NCBI GenBank assembly: GCA_003155335.1
Contig: PMCG01000237.1
Span: forward strand, 1-5,288
Reading direction: 5' to 3'
From: Acidobacteriota bacterium
GTDB lineage: Bacteria > Acidobacteriota > Vicinamibacteria > Fen-336
Length of the DNA: 5,288 nt
Shown here: piece by piece, positions 1-5,288 of the stretch
Numbering within the stretch: position 1 is the first letter of the stretch
How the letters are laid out: every line of letters begins with the position of its first letter
Notes under the pieces: generated by a model
Told to the model about the DNA's origin: nothing
Databases searched by the model: none
The model's input: only the letters and a program-made list of their open reading frames with translations
Program-made: the position numbers and the translations under genes

Positions 1-161
1 TCAAGCCCCGTTTGCAGCGACCAGAGCGAACGGCGCCGTGGGGAACCACGGGGGAGAGGCCGTCCGCGCAAAGTCTAGCCCGTGGACGGGCCACAGCAGG
101 TCCGCCGAGGCGGGAGGGAACCTGCCTGGGGTTGCCGGTGTCAGATGCAGGAAGGCCCATT
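1..161. other. Non-coding leader region with small hairpins
   Basis: No convincing gene is visible here. A 71-codon minus-strand frame covers it, but it lacks a recognisable domain or start context. Three short inverted repeats occur in a row: CCGTGG/CCACGG with a GGAA tetraloop (36-51), GCCCG/CGGGC with loop TGGA (78-91), and CCGC/GCGG with loop CGAG (102-113). They could belong to the untranslated leader of the gene starting at 208 or to the end of a gene outside the window. In GC-rich DNA short stems like these also arise by chance, so no function is assigned. Confidence 0.3.
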
Positions 162-176
162 GACCTAGGCTAGGTC
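162..176. promoter_or_regulatory. 15-nt palindrome, candidate operator
   Basis: GACCTAG and CTAGGTC form perfect 7-bp arms around a single central G, ending 31 nt before the ATG at 208. CTAG-containing sequence is often scarce in bacterial genomes, which makes the symmetry more noticeable. A second small palindrome, TGGCG-A-CGCCA (178-188), follows directly. The position between a presumed promoter and the start codon suits a repressor site or an mRNA hairpin. I could not find a convincing -35/-10 pair nearby, so the role is inference. Confidence 0.3.
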
Positions 177-195
177 TTGGCGACGCCATGACCAT

Positions 196-199
196 GGAG
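196..199 (+). promoter_or_regulatory. Ribosome binding site for the repeat protein
   Basis: GGAG lies 8 nt before the ATG at 208, a normal Shine-Dalgarno distance. It supports 208 as the start, and the residues that follow form a signal peptide. A tiny upstream frame (ATG at 188, TGA at 209-211) overlaps this start as ATGA but has no ribosome site of its own. Confidence 0.55.
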
Positions 200-207
200 C
201 CATACGC

Positions 208-1674
208 ATGAGACATGTTCCCAGCTTGGTGCTGGCCGCGCTTCTCTTGCTGATCCAGCCCGGACCGTCATCAGCCGAGGCGGAAGCCAAAGCCGAGAAT
301 ACTCGCGACACGAGCGAGTGTCGCCGTGTCTCCGGCATTCGGCCGCACATCCATGGCACCCCTCAGGGCACGGAGAGGGAGGTGAGTGCGGCGATCCGCT
401 GTGTCGCCCTTTTCGACCCGGACCGGGCGGTGCGAATGGACGCAATCGACGATGCAGACGAGGACACGCTGCTCCAGGTCGCGCGCGAAGACGGCGACGC
501 GGGACTTCGGGTCGCCGCGGTGCGACGCATCAAGAGCCAGCAGGCCCTGGCGGAGCGCCTTCGTCTGGACGACAGCCCCCAGGTGCGGTTGACGGCAGTG
601 GAGCGTCTGACGGACGCCGAGCTCCTCTTGCGTTTGGCTCAAGAAGATGAAGACGAGGAGGTGCGGCTCGTCGCTGTGCAGAGGCTCTCCGACCAGAGCG
701 CTTTCCCCGAGATCGCTCGGCATGATGGCAATTGGCGGGTCCGCGCAGCCGCTCTGGCGCGAATCTCCGACCTGCGCATCCTCGCACAGGTCGCGCTCGG
801 CGATCCGGAGCCATGGCTGCGGAGCGCTGCTGTCTCAAAGGTCACAGATCAGGTCACACTTCTCGATGTCGCCCGGCATGACCCTGACCCTGGGCCGCGC
901 TCCTTGGCGACGCACAAGCTCGCCGATGCAGTCGCATTGGCCGACATCGCGCGGCACGATGTTGACCCTCAAGTGCGTCGAGCCGCGGTCGACCGCATCG
1001 TGGACCAGGGGCTCCTGGAAGAGGTTGCCCGTCGCGACTCTAACGCTGACACGCGCTGGGACGCGCTCGTGAGACTCACCCCGGGCCCATGGCTGCGCCG
1101 TATGACCACGCAGCCGGCCAGCAACGAGGTGCGCCTCTGGGACGCGGTGTCCCAGTTACTGACAGGTATCCCGCTTCCGCGCGACGACATCGGGCGCCAG
1201 CTTCGTATCGCGCTGGCTGTCGTCATGGTTCGCCTGACGACTGAGGACGAGGCCCTGCGGGAAGCCGCGCACGCGCGGTTCCTCAAGCTGCTCGACTGGC
1301 GCTGCTGCTGCGATCCGCTCCCCGGATTGCCCAGCTGGAACGAGGAGGCGCCCCTCGGCTGGAGTAACCGAAGTGCGCCGGCTCTCGCCTCGGTTCTCCA
1401 CAGCGAGTGCGAGCGTTCGAACGCATGGGCCTGCTCAGTCATGGGTGGGCTCAGTGCCGCCGGCATCTCTTGCGAACTCGGGGGACCGCCGCCCGATCAG
1501 CAGGTCAAGCTTCGGCAGGTCGAGGCGATACGGCTGCTGACGGAGGGTTGCCGCGGAGGTGTGGCGCTCGCGTGCACGCTCGCCGAACGCGTTCGGTCGC
1601 AGCCGCCCAGCGACGCTACGACACGCGGCGTGGCTCCCGTGAATGGTCCTGGCCGCACCGTGCACTCGAAGTAG
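208..1674 (+). CDS. Exported HEAT/LRV-like repeat protein with Sel1-like tail
   Basis: Predicted 488-residue secreted or periplasmic protein of unknown specific role. Residues 1-23 form a Sec signal peptide (Arg-2, a Leu/Ala-rich core, likely cleavage after SSA). Residues about 70-290 hold nine helical repeats. Each carries a conserved Arg (76, 101, 127, 153, 179, 205, 231, 257, 283), spaced 25 and then strictly 26 residues apart, in the pattern D-x4-VR-x2-AV-x-R-L-x-D-x3-L-x2-IAR. This is typical of bacterial HEAT-like or LRV-like solenoids, which generally bind other proteins. Residues about 290-395 are non-repetitive and contain a Cys-Cys-Cys run (366-368). Residues about 400-416 and 438-461 resemble a Cys-containing Sel1-like repeat (C401/C408 and C448/C456), split by an insert. 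The start is supported by GGAG 8 nt upstream and by the signal peptide. The stop is TAG at 1672. No enzyme motif is visible, so a scaffold or binding role is inferred from the fold only. Confidence 0.88.
   Translation: MRHVPSLVLAALLLLIQPGPSSAEAEAKAENTRDTSECRRVSGIRPHIHGTPQGTEREVSAAIRCVALFDPDRAVRMDAIDDADEDTLLQVAREDGDAGLRVAAVRRIKSQQALAERLRLDDSPQVRLTAVERLTDAELLLRLAQEDEDEEVRLVAVQRLSDQSAFPEIARHDGNWRVRAAALARISDLRILAQVALGDPEPWLRSAAVSKVTDQVTLLDVARHDPDPGPRSLATHKLADAVALADIARHDVDPQVRRAAVDRIVDQGLLEEVARRDSNADTRWDALVRLTPGPWLRRMTTQPASNEVRLWDAVSQLLTGIPLPRDDIGRQLRIALAVVMVRLTTEDEALREAAHARFLKLLDWRCCCDPLPGLPSWNEEAPLGWSNRSAPALASVLHSECERSNAWACSVMGGLSAAGISCELGGPPPDQQVKLRQVEAIRLLTEGCRGGVALACTLAERVRSQPPSDATTRGVAPVNGPGRTVHSK
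415..1077 (+). repeat. Tandem 26-codon (78-bp) solenoid repeats within the CDS
   Basis: This segment encodes nine consecutive HEAT/LRV-like units (residues about 70-290). The conserved Arg codons recur every 78 bp from residue 101 to 283. The repeat is clear in protein but diverged in DNA: the units share short blocks around the AR-x-D and VR-x2-A codons. This suggests old duplication followed by drift rather than recent expansion. Confidence 0.8.
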
Positions 1675-1740
1675 AAGACAAGCGCGTCCGTACTCCTTCC
1701 AGGTGAGGAGCCTGAGCGCTTCCCGCGACGAGGGCTCACT

Positions 1741-2266
1741 TGGGCTAAGGTCTCAGACGACGCACCGCTGGGCACGGTCCAGGTGGGCTGCTATGGGGCC
1801 TCGCTGCCAGAGGGAGGCAGCTGCAACGCGTACGAGGGTGACACGGCGTGCACCGAGCGACTTCCGATCCTCTGCATCAAGCCTGACGCATCGCCGCGGC
1901 CTGCCTACGCGACCGTTGGCGAGGCTCAAGCCATGCTGCGCGAGTACGACCCGCGAGTACTACCAAGGCTGGGCAGGCGGGCGAGTGGCCCTCACGCGAC
2001 CGGTCGCAGGCACGGAACTCAGCAGTGCTGCTGCGGCAAACGCGCTGTGCGAAGCCGCGCTGGGCCACGGCTATCGCATGGCGGAATCCCACGATGGCAA
2101 GCACGTCGAGGGCATGAGTGCCGACACCTTCTACGGCAAGACTTGGCCGCCGGACGAGATGCTGGACTCGGGAGGCTGGGGCTTCCACGCTCACGGGGAA
2201 CTTGGCGATGGCACCCGCTTCTGGGTTCACATCAACGACCAACCCGCCAACTGCTGGGATGAGAAC
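1741..2266 (+). pseudogene. Frameshifted remnant of a small Cys-containing secreted protein
   Basis: Two reading frames together spell one protein. Frame 1 up to about 1951 gives VGCYG, CNAYEGDTAC and LPILCIKPD, ending AMLREY. Frame 2 from 1952 gives REYYQGWAGGRVALT, then GYRMAESHDG, FYGKTW, GGWGF and RFWVHINDQPANCW. Collapsing the 13-bp duplication at 1939-1964 joins them as AMLREYYQGWAGG. I recall similar secreted proteins of unknown function from myxobacteria, usually ending soon after NCW; no named domain is claimed. The gene is degraded in other ways. No signal peptide is encoded upstream: the only usable start in frame 1 is GTG at 1783, without a clear ribosome site, although family-like sequence (LTWAKVSDDAPLGTVQ) begins before it. 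Frame 2 has no stop until 2680, well inside the opposite gene. As it stands, the frame from 1783 stops at 2262 with a nonsense C-terminal half. The ends given are approximate. Confidence 0.7.
1939..1964 (+). repeat. 13-bp tandem duplication causing a frameshift
   Basis: CGCGAGTACGACC (1939-1951) is followed immediately by CGCGAGTACTACC (1952-1964), 12 of 13 bases identical. Because 13 is not a multiple of three, the insertion moves the reading frame by +1. Deleting one copy restores ATG-CTG-CGC-GAG-TAC-TAC-CAA-GGC-TGG, which joins the two conserved halves of the gene. Replication slippage is the likely mechanism. Confidence 0.8.
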
Positions 2267-2296
2267 GCGCCTGCGACGCCGGCTATCATCTCGGCG

Positions 2297-3937
2297 CTAC
2301 TTCGCAGGGAAGATGATCAGGTCCGCGCCCGCGACGATGCGCGAACTCCGCAGGCCATTGCGTCTCTCGATCGCCCTCACCGTCGTGCGATAGTGAGCGG
2401 CGATGGTCGCGAGCGTCTCTCCCGACCGAACCCGGTGACGCACAGCGCTGCCGGAGGCTGGACTTCGCGAGCGGGCTCGCGCGTGGGGCGCGCTCGACAT
2501 GTGGTGGGCTGCGACAGGGATGAGCAGCTCGGTTCCGGAGGAGAGCCGCTGGCGCGGCGTCAGCCCGTTTGCCTCGGCGATATCGCTGGCGCGAGCGTGA
2601 TAGCGGCGCGCAATCGACGCGAGCGTTTGGCCACGTGCGACCACGTGGCGGCGGAAGGTGAGCCGCTTCTCCGGCGGTAGAGCCCTGAGGCACGCGAGCG
2701 CAGTCAGGCCAGTGCCGCGAGGCACGCGCACGTCGAAGGCCCGTCCAACCGGCGTAGACATTCGCCGCAGCTCAGGGTTGAGGGTCCGCACGTGGTCGAG
2801 GGTACAGCCCGCACATTCGGCGAGTGTGCGCAGATCGACTGGCTCTCGCAGGGGCACGTACTCGAACGGGAGCTCCTGCTCCGCCGGCACCTCGATGCCG
2901 TAGTCTCGCGGCGCTTTGGCGACGATGATCGCGGCGTGAATCATCGGCACGTAGTTGGCCGTCTCCCGTGGCAGCGCGCCTTTGTCGCGGAGTTGCCAGA
3001 AGTCGCTCGTACCGTAGCGTTCTGCTGCCTTGAGCAGGCTATGCTCGCCCGCGTTGTAGGCGGCTAGGGCCAAGTTCCAGTTCCCCAGTTGTGCCAGCAA
3101 TTCCTTGAGGTAGCGCGCCGCGGCGCGGGTCGCCTTCTCCGGATGGCTGCGCTCGTCAACCCACCAGTCCTGCTGGAGACCGAAACGCTGGCCCGTGGCC
3201 GGGATGAACTGCCAGACGCCGCGCGCCCTTGCCCGCGACAGGGCAGTGGCCTTGAACGCGCTCTCGACCAACGCTACGTAGGCCAGGTCTTGCGGCAGAC
3301 CTTCGCTGGCCATCACTTGTCGGATGTAGGGGAGCAGGGGCGCGCCACGTGCAAGCGCTGCCGCATACCAATCGCGCAAGGGCCCCCGGTACAGCTCGAT
3401 GCAGTCAAGCACCGCATCGTTCGCCTCGACCGGGAAGTCGCTCAGCTTGGCACGCACGGCCGCCTCGGCCAGGCGTCGCGCTGTGTCTGATGAGGGCGCG
3501 AGTTCCACGCTCATCGGCGCCACGTTGTCGGCGGCAGAGGGTTCCTGCGGTGCCTCGCTGATGACATCCTTGCCGAGGCGCATCTCCACCTCGCGCAGAT
3601 GGATCTGTTCGATGGTGTGTCCGTAGGCCTTGGCGAGACGGACATCGGACAGTGTGCCGGGTGGGGCGGTCAGATACACGTCGATGGCGCGGTCGAAGGC
3701 TTCGCGGGCGTGCTCGGCATCGCCCGCGCTCGCCTTGGCCATGCCCGCTGCCAGCTGCGCCTCGGCCGCAGCGATGGTGGCCAGGACATGATCGCTGTTC
3801 GACTTGACTGCGGGCGGGGCAGGGACGCGCGGGGTGTGGCCACCGGGGTGGGAGCAGCCACCGCCGGTCAGGGCCAGTAGTCCGAGGCACGCCCACGCCG
3901 CCCCGATGTGCTTGTTTTTCTGTGGTGGCGTGAGCAT
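2297..3937 (-). CDS. mltD: MltD-like membrane-bound lytic murein transglycosylase
   Basis: Predicted 546-residue outer-membrane lipoprotein. The family cleaves the MurNAc-GlcNAc bond of peptidoglycan non-hydrolytically, leaving 1,6-anhydro-MurNAc ends, for wall remodelling and turnover. Residues 1-28 are a signal peptide ending LTGGGC; Cys28 is the probable lipidated residue, although the -3 Gly is not the usual Leu. Residues about 50-125 are helical. The SLT domain spans about 185-345: catalytic Glu225 in VALVES, then GVWQFIPATG (240-249), AAYNAGE (292-298) and ETANYVP (325-331). A linker with a LysM-like LNPE segment (about 355-410) resembles the one in E. coli MltD. Two LysM domains follow (about 430-475 and 499-543) and should bind glycan. 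All key motifs are present and the length is usual. The ATG at 3937 is fixed by the signal peptide but has no purine-rich ribosome site. It is tail to tail with the pseudogene and divergent from 4134-5171. Confidence 0.93.
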   Translation of the reverse strand: MLTPPQKNKHIGAAWACLGLLALTGGGCSHPGGHTPRVPAPPAVKSNSDHVLATIAAAEAQLAAGMAKASAGDAEHAREAFDRAIDVYLTAPPGTLSDVRLAKAYGHTIEQIHLREVEMRLGKDVISEAPQEPSAADNVAPMSVELAPSSDTARRLAEAAVRAKLSDFPVEANDAVLDCIELYRGPLRDWYAAALARGAPLLPYIRQVMASEGLPQDLAYVALVESAFKATALSRARARGVWQFIPATGQRFGLQQDWWVDERSHPEKATRAAARYLKELLAQLGNWNLALAAYNAGEHSLLKAAERYGTSDFWQLRDKGALPRETANYVPMIHAAIIVAKAPRDYGIEVPAEQELPFEYVPLREPVDLRTLAECAGCTLDHVRTLNPELRRMSTPVGRAFDVRVPRGTGLTALACLRALPPEKRLTFRRHVVARGQTLASIARRYHARASDIAEANGLTPRQRLSSGTELLIPVAAHHMSSAPHARARSRSPASGSAVRHRVRSGETLATIAAHYRTTVRAIERRNGLRSSRIVAGADLIIFPAK

Positions 3938-3947
3938 TCGCAGAGCG

Positions 3948-3953
3948 ATCGTA
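3948..3953 (-). promoter_or_regulatory. Possible -10 box of the transglycosylase gene
   Basis: Read on the minus strand, TACGAT (a good -10 match) ends only 10 nt before the ATG at 3937. A start of transcription 6-8 nt downstream would leave a leader of about 2-4 nt, which fits the absence of a Shine-Dalgarno sequence. No good -35 box lies at the right distance (the best is CCGTCA at 17 bp), so this is tentative. Confidence 0.25.
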
Positions 3954-3990
3954 GCACGAGCACAGGTGCATGACGGCGCGCAGTTTCCTG

Positions 3991-4014
3991 GCGGGGCGTG
4001 TGTGCGGGGCGTGT
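3991..4014 (+). repeat. Two 11-bp direct repeats abutting a promoter, candidate activator site
   Basis: GCGGGGCGTGT occurs perfectly at 3991-4001 and again at 4004-4014, 13 bp start to start. The last base of the second copy is the first T of the TTGACA box at 4014-4019. Head-to-tail sites next to a -35 box are a common arrangement for response-regulator dimers. No particular regulator can be named from the sequence. Confidence 0.5.
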
Positions 4015-4043
4015 TGACAGAACAGCCCTGGTTCCGCTAACGT
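4014..4043 (+). promoter_or_regulatory. Predicted sigma70-type promoter of the lipoprotein gene
   Basis: A perfect -35 TTGACA (4014-4019) is followed after 18 bp by TAACGT (4038-4043), which matches the most conserved -10 positions (TAxxxT). The -10 sits in the 8-bp palindrome TAACGTTA (4038-4045). Transcription would begin near 4050, giving an untranslated leader of about 84 nt. The orientation and the empty intergenic region fit the gene at 4134. Confidence 0.5.
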
Positions 4044-4067
4044 TACTACCTTCGGACGGCCCTGAGC

Positions 4068-4091
4068 CCATCCTCCGACAGAGAGGGATGG
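4068..4091 (+). other. Hairpin in the predicted 5' leader
   Basis: CCATCC (4068-4073) pairs with GGATGG (4086-4091), extended by one T-G wobble pair around a 10-nt loop. It lies within the predicted leader of the lipoprotein mRNA, about 30 nt before the ribosome site. It leaves that site unpaired and has no terminator features, so a regulatory role is only possible. Confidence 0.2.
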
Positions 4092-4120
4092 ACGCCTTGG
4101 AGGCTCGTCACCGCAACTCA

Positions 4121-4127
4121 GAGGTGA
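4121..4127 (+). promoter_or_regulatory. Strong ribosome binding site
   Basis: GAGGTGA matches the anti-Shine-Dalgarno complement well and lies 6 nt before the ATG at 4134. This fixes the start of the lipoprotein gene, whose first residues form a signal peptide. Confidence 0.75.
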
Positions 4128-4133
4128 ACGCAG

Positions 4134-5171
4134 ATGAAGCTTCGACGTGCTGCACAGGGTGGCCTCTGGCTGCTGGCCGCCGCCGTTCTTGCGCCGGCCT
4201 GCGGGCCGCGCCAACCCAAAGACCTGAACGACATCGTGCCGACGTTCTCGGCCAACCGCACACAGATTCCTTTGAAGAGCGCCATCGAGGCCACCTATAC
4301 CTGGGAGTGTGGCCCGGCGATGAAGAAGCTCGCCGAGGACCAACGGGTGTTCGTTCACTTCGTCGACAAAGAGGGCACTCTCCTCTTTACCGATGACCAC
4401 TTGCCGACGCCGCCTGCGTCGACGTGGGAGCCCGGCAAGAAGTACTCGTACTCGCGGACGATCTTTGTGCCCAGCTATTCCTACGTGGGACCTGTGACGG
4501 TGCGCTTGGGTCTGGCAGGGGTGAGCGGCGGGCGCAAGCCGCGCGTGGCCCTCAAAGGCCAGGACGCCGGTCTCCGGGAATACGTGGTCGGAAAGGTCGA
4601 GTTCCTGCACGAGACCAAGAACATCTACGTCGTCCAGAAAGACGGCTGGCACGACGCCGAGACGGATCCGAGCAACCCCGGCGCAGAACGCGTGTGGACC
4701 AAGAAGGAAGCCATGGTCTCCTTCCAGAACCCCAAGAAGGACGTCCTCATCTACCTTGAAGCCAACACAAGCTACAAGAGCTTCCCGAAACCACCCGTCC
4801 TGACGCTCTCCATCGGCAAGAGCGGCGTCGTCATCCCCATCGCGGATTCCGATGTCTTTCTCAAGAAGGTTCGTTTCCGTGCCGCCGATTTGGGTGACGG
4901 CGAGTGGGTGGATCTGCACTTGAACATGAGCGACTCGTTCTGTCCGAAGAACCTGGGCTTCAACACCGACCCGCGCGAATTGGGTCTGATGGTCTCCCAC
5001 CTCTTTGTCATTGAGGAGTCCTTGGTCGGTACGCTGCCGGCGGATGCCGTCCTCACTGCGGCGCCGCTTCCAGTGGTATCGACGAAAGCGCCCGCGTCGC
5101 GTGGCGCGGCTGGCAAGGCGCCGGCGGCTGTGGCCAAGCCCAAGCCCACGCCAAAGCCAAAGGCTCACTAG
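4134..5171 (+). CDS. Predicted lipoprotein with two beta-rich domains, function unknown
   Basis: A 345-residue envelope protein that I cannot assign to a named function. Residues 1-23 form a signal peptide (KLRR, a hydrophobic core LWLLAAAVLA, then PAC). Cys23 is the likely lipid attachment site, although Pro at -2 makes the lipobox atypical. Residues about 33-158 form a beta-rich domain with VFVHFVDKEG, LFTDDH, a W-x-PG-x3-Y turn and VRLGL. Residues about 170-295 form a second domain (GWHDAE, RVWT, QNP, a Cys at 270, DPRELGLMVSH). Alternating strand-and-turn sequence of this kind resembles beta-sandwich carbohydrate-binding or accessory domains seen beside glycosyltransferases, but that is a loose resemblance. 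The tail (about 303-345) is rich in Ala, Pro and Lys and ends in PKP repeats, probably disordered and possibly wall-associated. The start is fixed by GAGGTGA 6 nt upstream. It has its own promoter and a hairpin after the stop, so it is probably transcribed alone. Confidence 0.9.
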   Translation: MKLRRAAQGGLWLLAAAVLAPACGPRQPKDLNDIVPTFSANRTQIPLKSAIEATYTWECGPAMKKLAEDQRVFVHFVDKEGTLLFTDDHLPTPPASTWEPGKKYSYSRTIFVPSYSYVGPVTVRLGLAGVSGGRKPRVALKGQDAGLREYVVGKVEFLHETKNIYVVQKDGWHDAETDPSNPGAERVWTKKEAMVSFQNPKKDVLIYLEANTSYKSFPKPPVLTLSIGKSGVVIPIADSDVFLKKVRFRAADLGDGEWVDLHLNMSDSFCPKNLGFNTDPRELGLMVSHLFVIEESLVGTLPADAVLTAAPLPVVSTKAPASRGAAGKAPAAVAKPKPTPKPKAH

Positions 5172-5194
5172 ACACGACAGGCGAGGTCGTGCGT

Positions 5195-5224
5195 ATGAGG
5201 GGACGCCCTGTGGCGTCCCCTCAT
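5195..5224 (+). terminator. Hairpin terminator after the lipoprotein gene
   Basis: ATGAGGGGACGCC (5195-5207) and its perfect complement (5212-5224) form a 13-bp stem with a CTGT loop, beginning 24 nt after the stop codon. The stem is very stable, but only TGTCTA follows it rather than a T run. It is therefore either a weak intrinsic terminator or a 3'-end stabilising hairpin. Confidence 0.6.
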
Positions 5225-5242
5225 TGTCTATGGCGGTTGCTT

Positions 5243-5281
5243 CCTGACGCCGAGCGACTCGCGCTCAGGCGGAGCGTCAGG
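5243..5281. repeat. Second inverted repeat at the window edge
   Basis: CCTGACGC (5243-5250) is repeated inverted as GCGTCAGG (5274-5281). Inside, CGCCGAGCG (5248-5256) can pair with CGCTC-A-GGCG (5262-5271), leaving one bulged A. The two pairings compete. It could be a terminator for a convergent gene beyond the window or an extragenic palindrome; no T tract is visible. Confidence 0.4.
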
Positions 5282-5288
5282 CCGGCTC

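Noticed and set aside
188..211. A leader peptide of seven codons (MTMEPYA) overlapping the start at 208 as ATGA
   Set aside because: It has no ribosome binding site, no regulatory codon run, and could easily occur by chance. The GGAG inside it serves the downstream start.
1..216. A 71-codon minus-strand frame
   Set aside because: Its start lies inside the next gene's signal peptide, no ribosome site or domain is visible, and the composition is that of chance GC-rich translation.
1939..1964. Programmed +1 ribosomal frameshifting
   Set aside because: The tandem duplication fully explains the frame change, no typical slippery codon next to a stop is present, and the gene also lacks its start signal and stop, which fits decay.
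2277..2296. A bidirectional terminator between the pseudogene and mltD (CGCCG/CGGCG)
   Set aside because: The stem is only 5 bp with a 10-nt loop and no T run, so it is too weak to call.
1643..2680. A 345-codon plus-strand frame taken as one gene
   Set aside because: Only 1952-2266 encodes conserved protein. The part before it is out of frame with the real N-terminal half, and the part after 2297 is antisense to the LysM-coding end of mltD.
3405..5168. A 587-codon open frame on the minus strand, antisense to the lipoprotein gene and overlapping the start of mltD
   Set aside because: It overlaps two genes with clear domains, signals and ribosome site, its translation is Arg/His/Gly-rich without recognisable motifs, and long antisense frames are common in GC-rich DNA.

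Overview
The window is GC-rich bacterial DNA with three intact genes, one decayed gene and two short regulatory or terminator regions. All three intact products carry an N-terminal export signal, and two of those look like lipoprotein signals, so the stretch encodes cell-envelope proteins of a Gram-negative-type cell. Three things point, by inference only, to Myxococcota or a related deltaproteobacterial group: the MltD-type transglycosylase, the cysteine-bearing Sel1-like tail, and a secreted-protein remnant of a type (LPxLCIK ... EYYxGWAxG ... DQPANCW) that I associate with myxobacterial genomes. No RNA gene, CRISPR array, insertion sequence or origin is visible.

Layout. Positions 1-207 are non-coding leader with small hairpins, a 15-nt palindrome (162-176) and a GGAG ribosome site. 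Positions 208-1674 (+) encode an exported protein with nine 25-26-residue HEAT/LRV-like repeats and a short Sel1-like tail. About 1741-2266 (+) is a pseudogene of a small Cys-containing secreted protein. It is broken by a 13-bp near-perfect tandem duplication (1939-1964) that shifts the frame by +1, and it also lacks a recognisable signal peptide and its own stop. Tail to tail with it, 2297-3937 (-) encodes an MltD-like lytic murein transglycosylase (lipoprotein, SLT catalytic domain, two LysM domains). The divergent intergenic region 3938-4133 holds a good sigma70-type promoter for the rightward gene, preceded by two perfect 11-bp direct repeats, and a possible near-leaderless start for the leftward gene. 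Positions 4134-5171 (+) encode an uncharacterised predicted lipoprotein with two beta-rich domains and an Ala/Pro/Lys tail, followed by a perfect 13-bp hairpin (5195-5224) and a second inverted repeat at the window edge.

Functionally, only the transglycosylase can be assigned a reaction: non-hydrolytic cleavage of peptidoglycan in the periplasm. The other exported proteins are repeat scaffolds or proteins of unknown role. The genes do not form one operon: 208-1674 is alone on its strand up to the pseudogene, and the other two are divergently transcribed. The most notable observations are the duplication that killed the secreted-protein gene and the direct repeats abutting the -35 box of the lipoprotein gene. 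I see no convincing new multi-gene system here.
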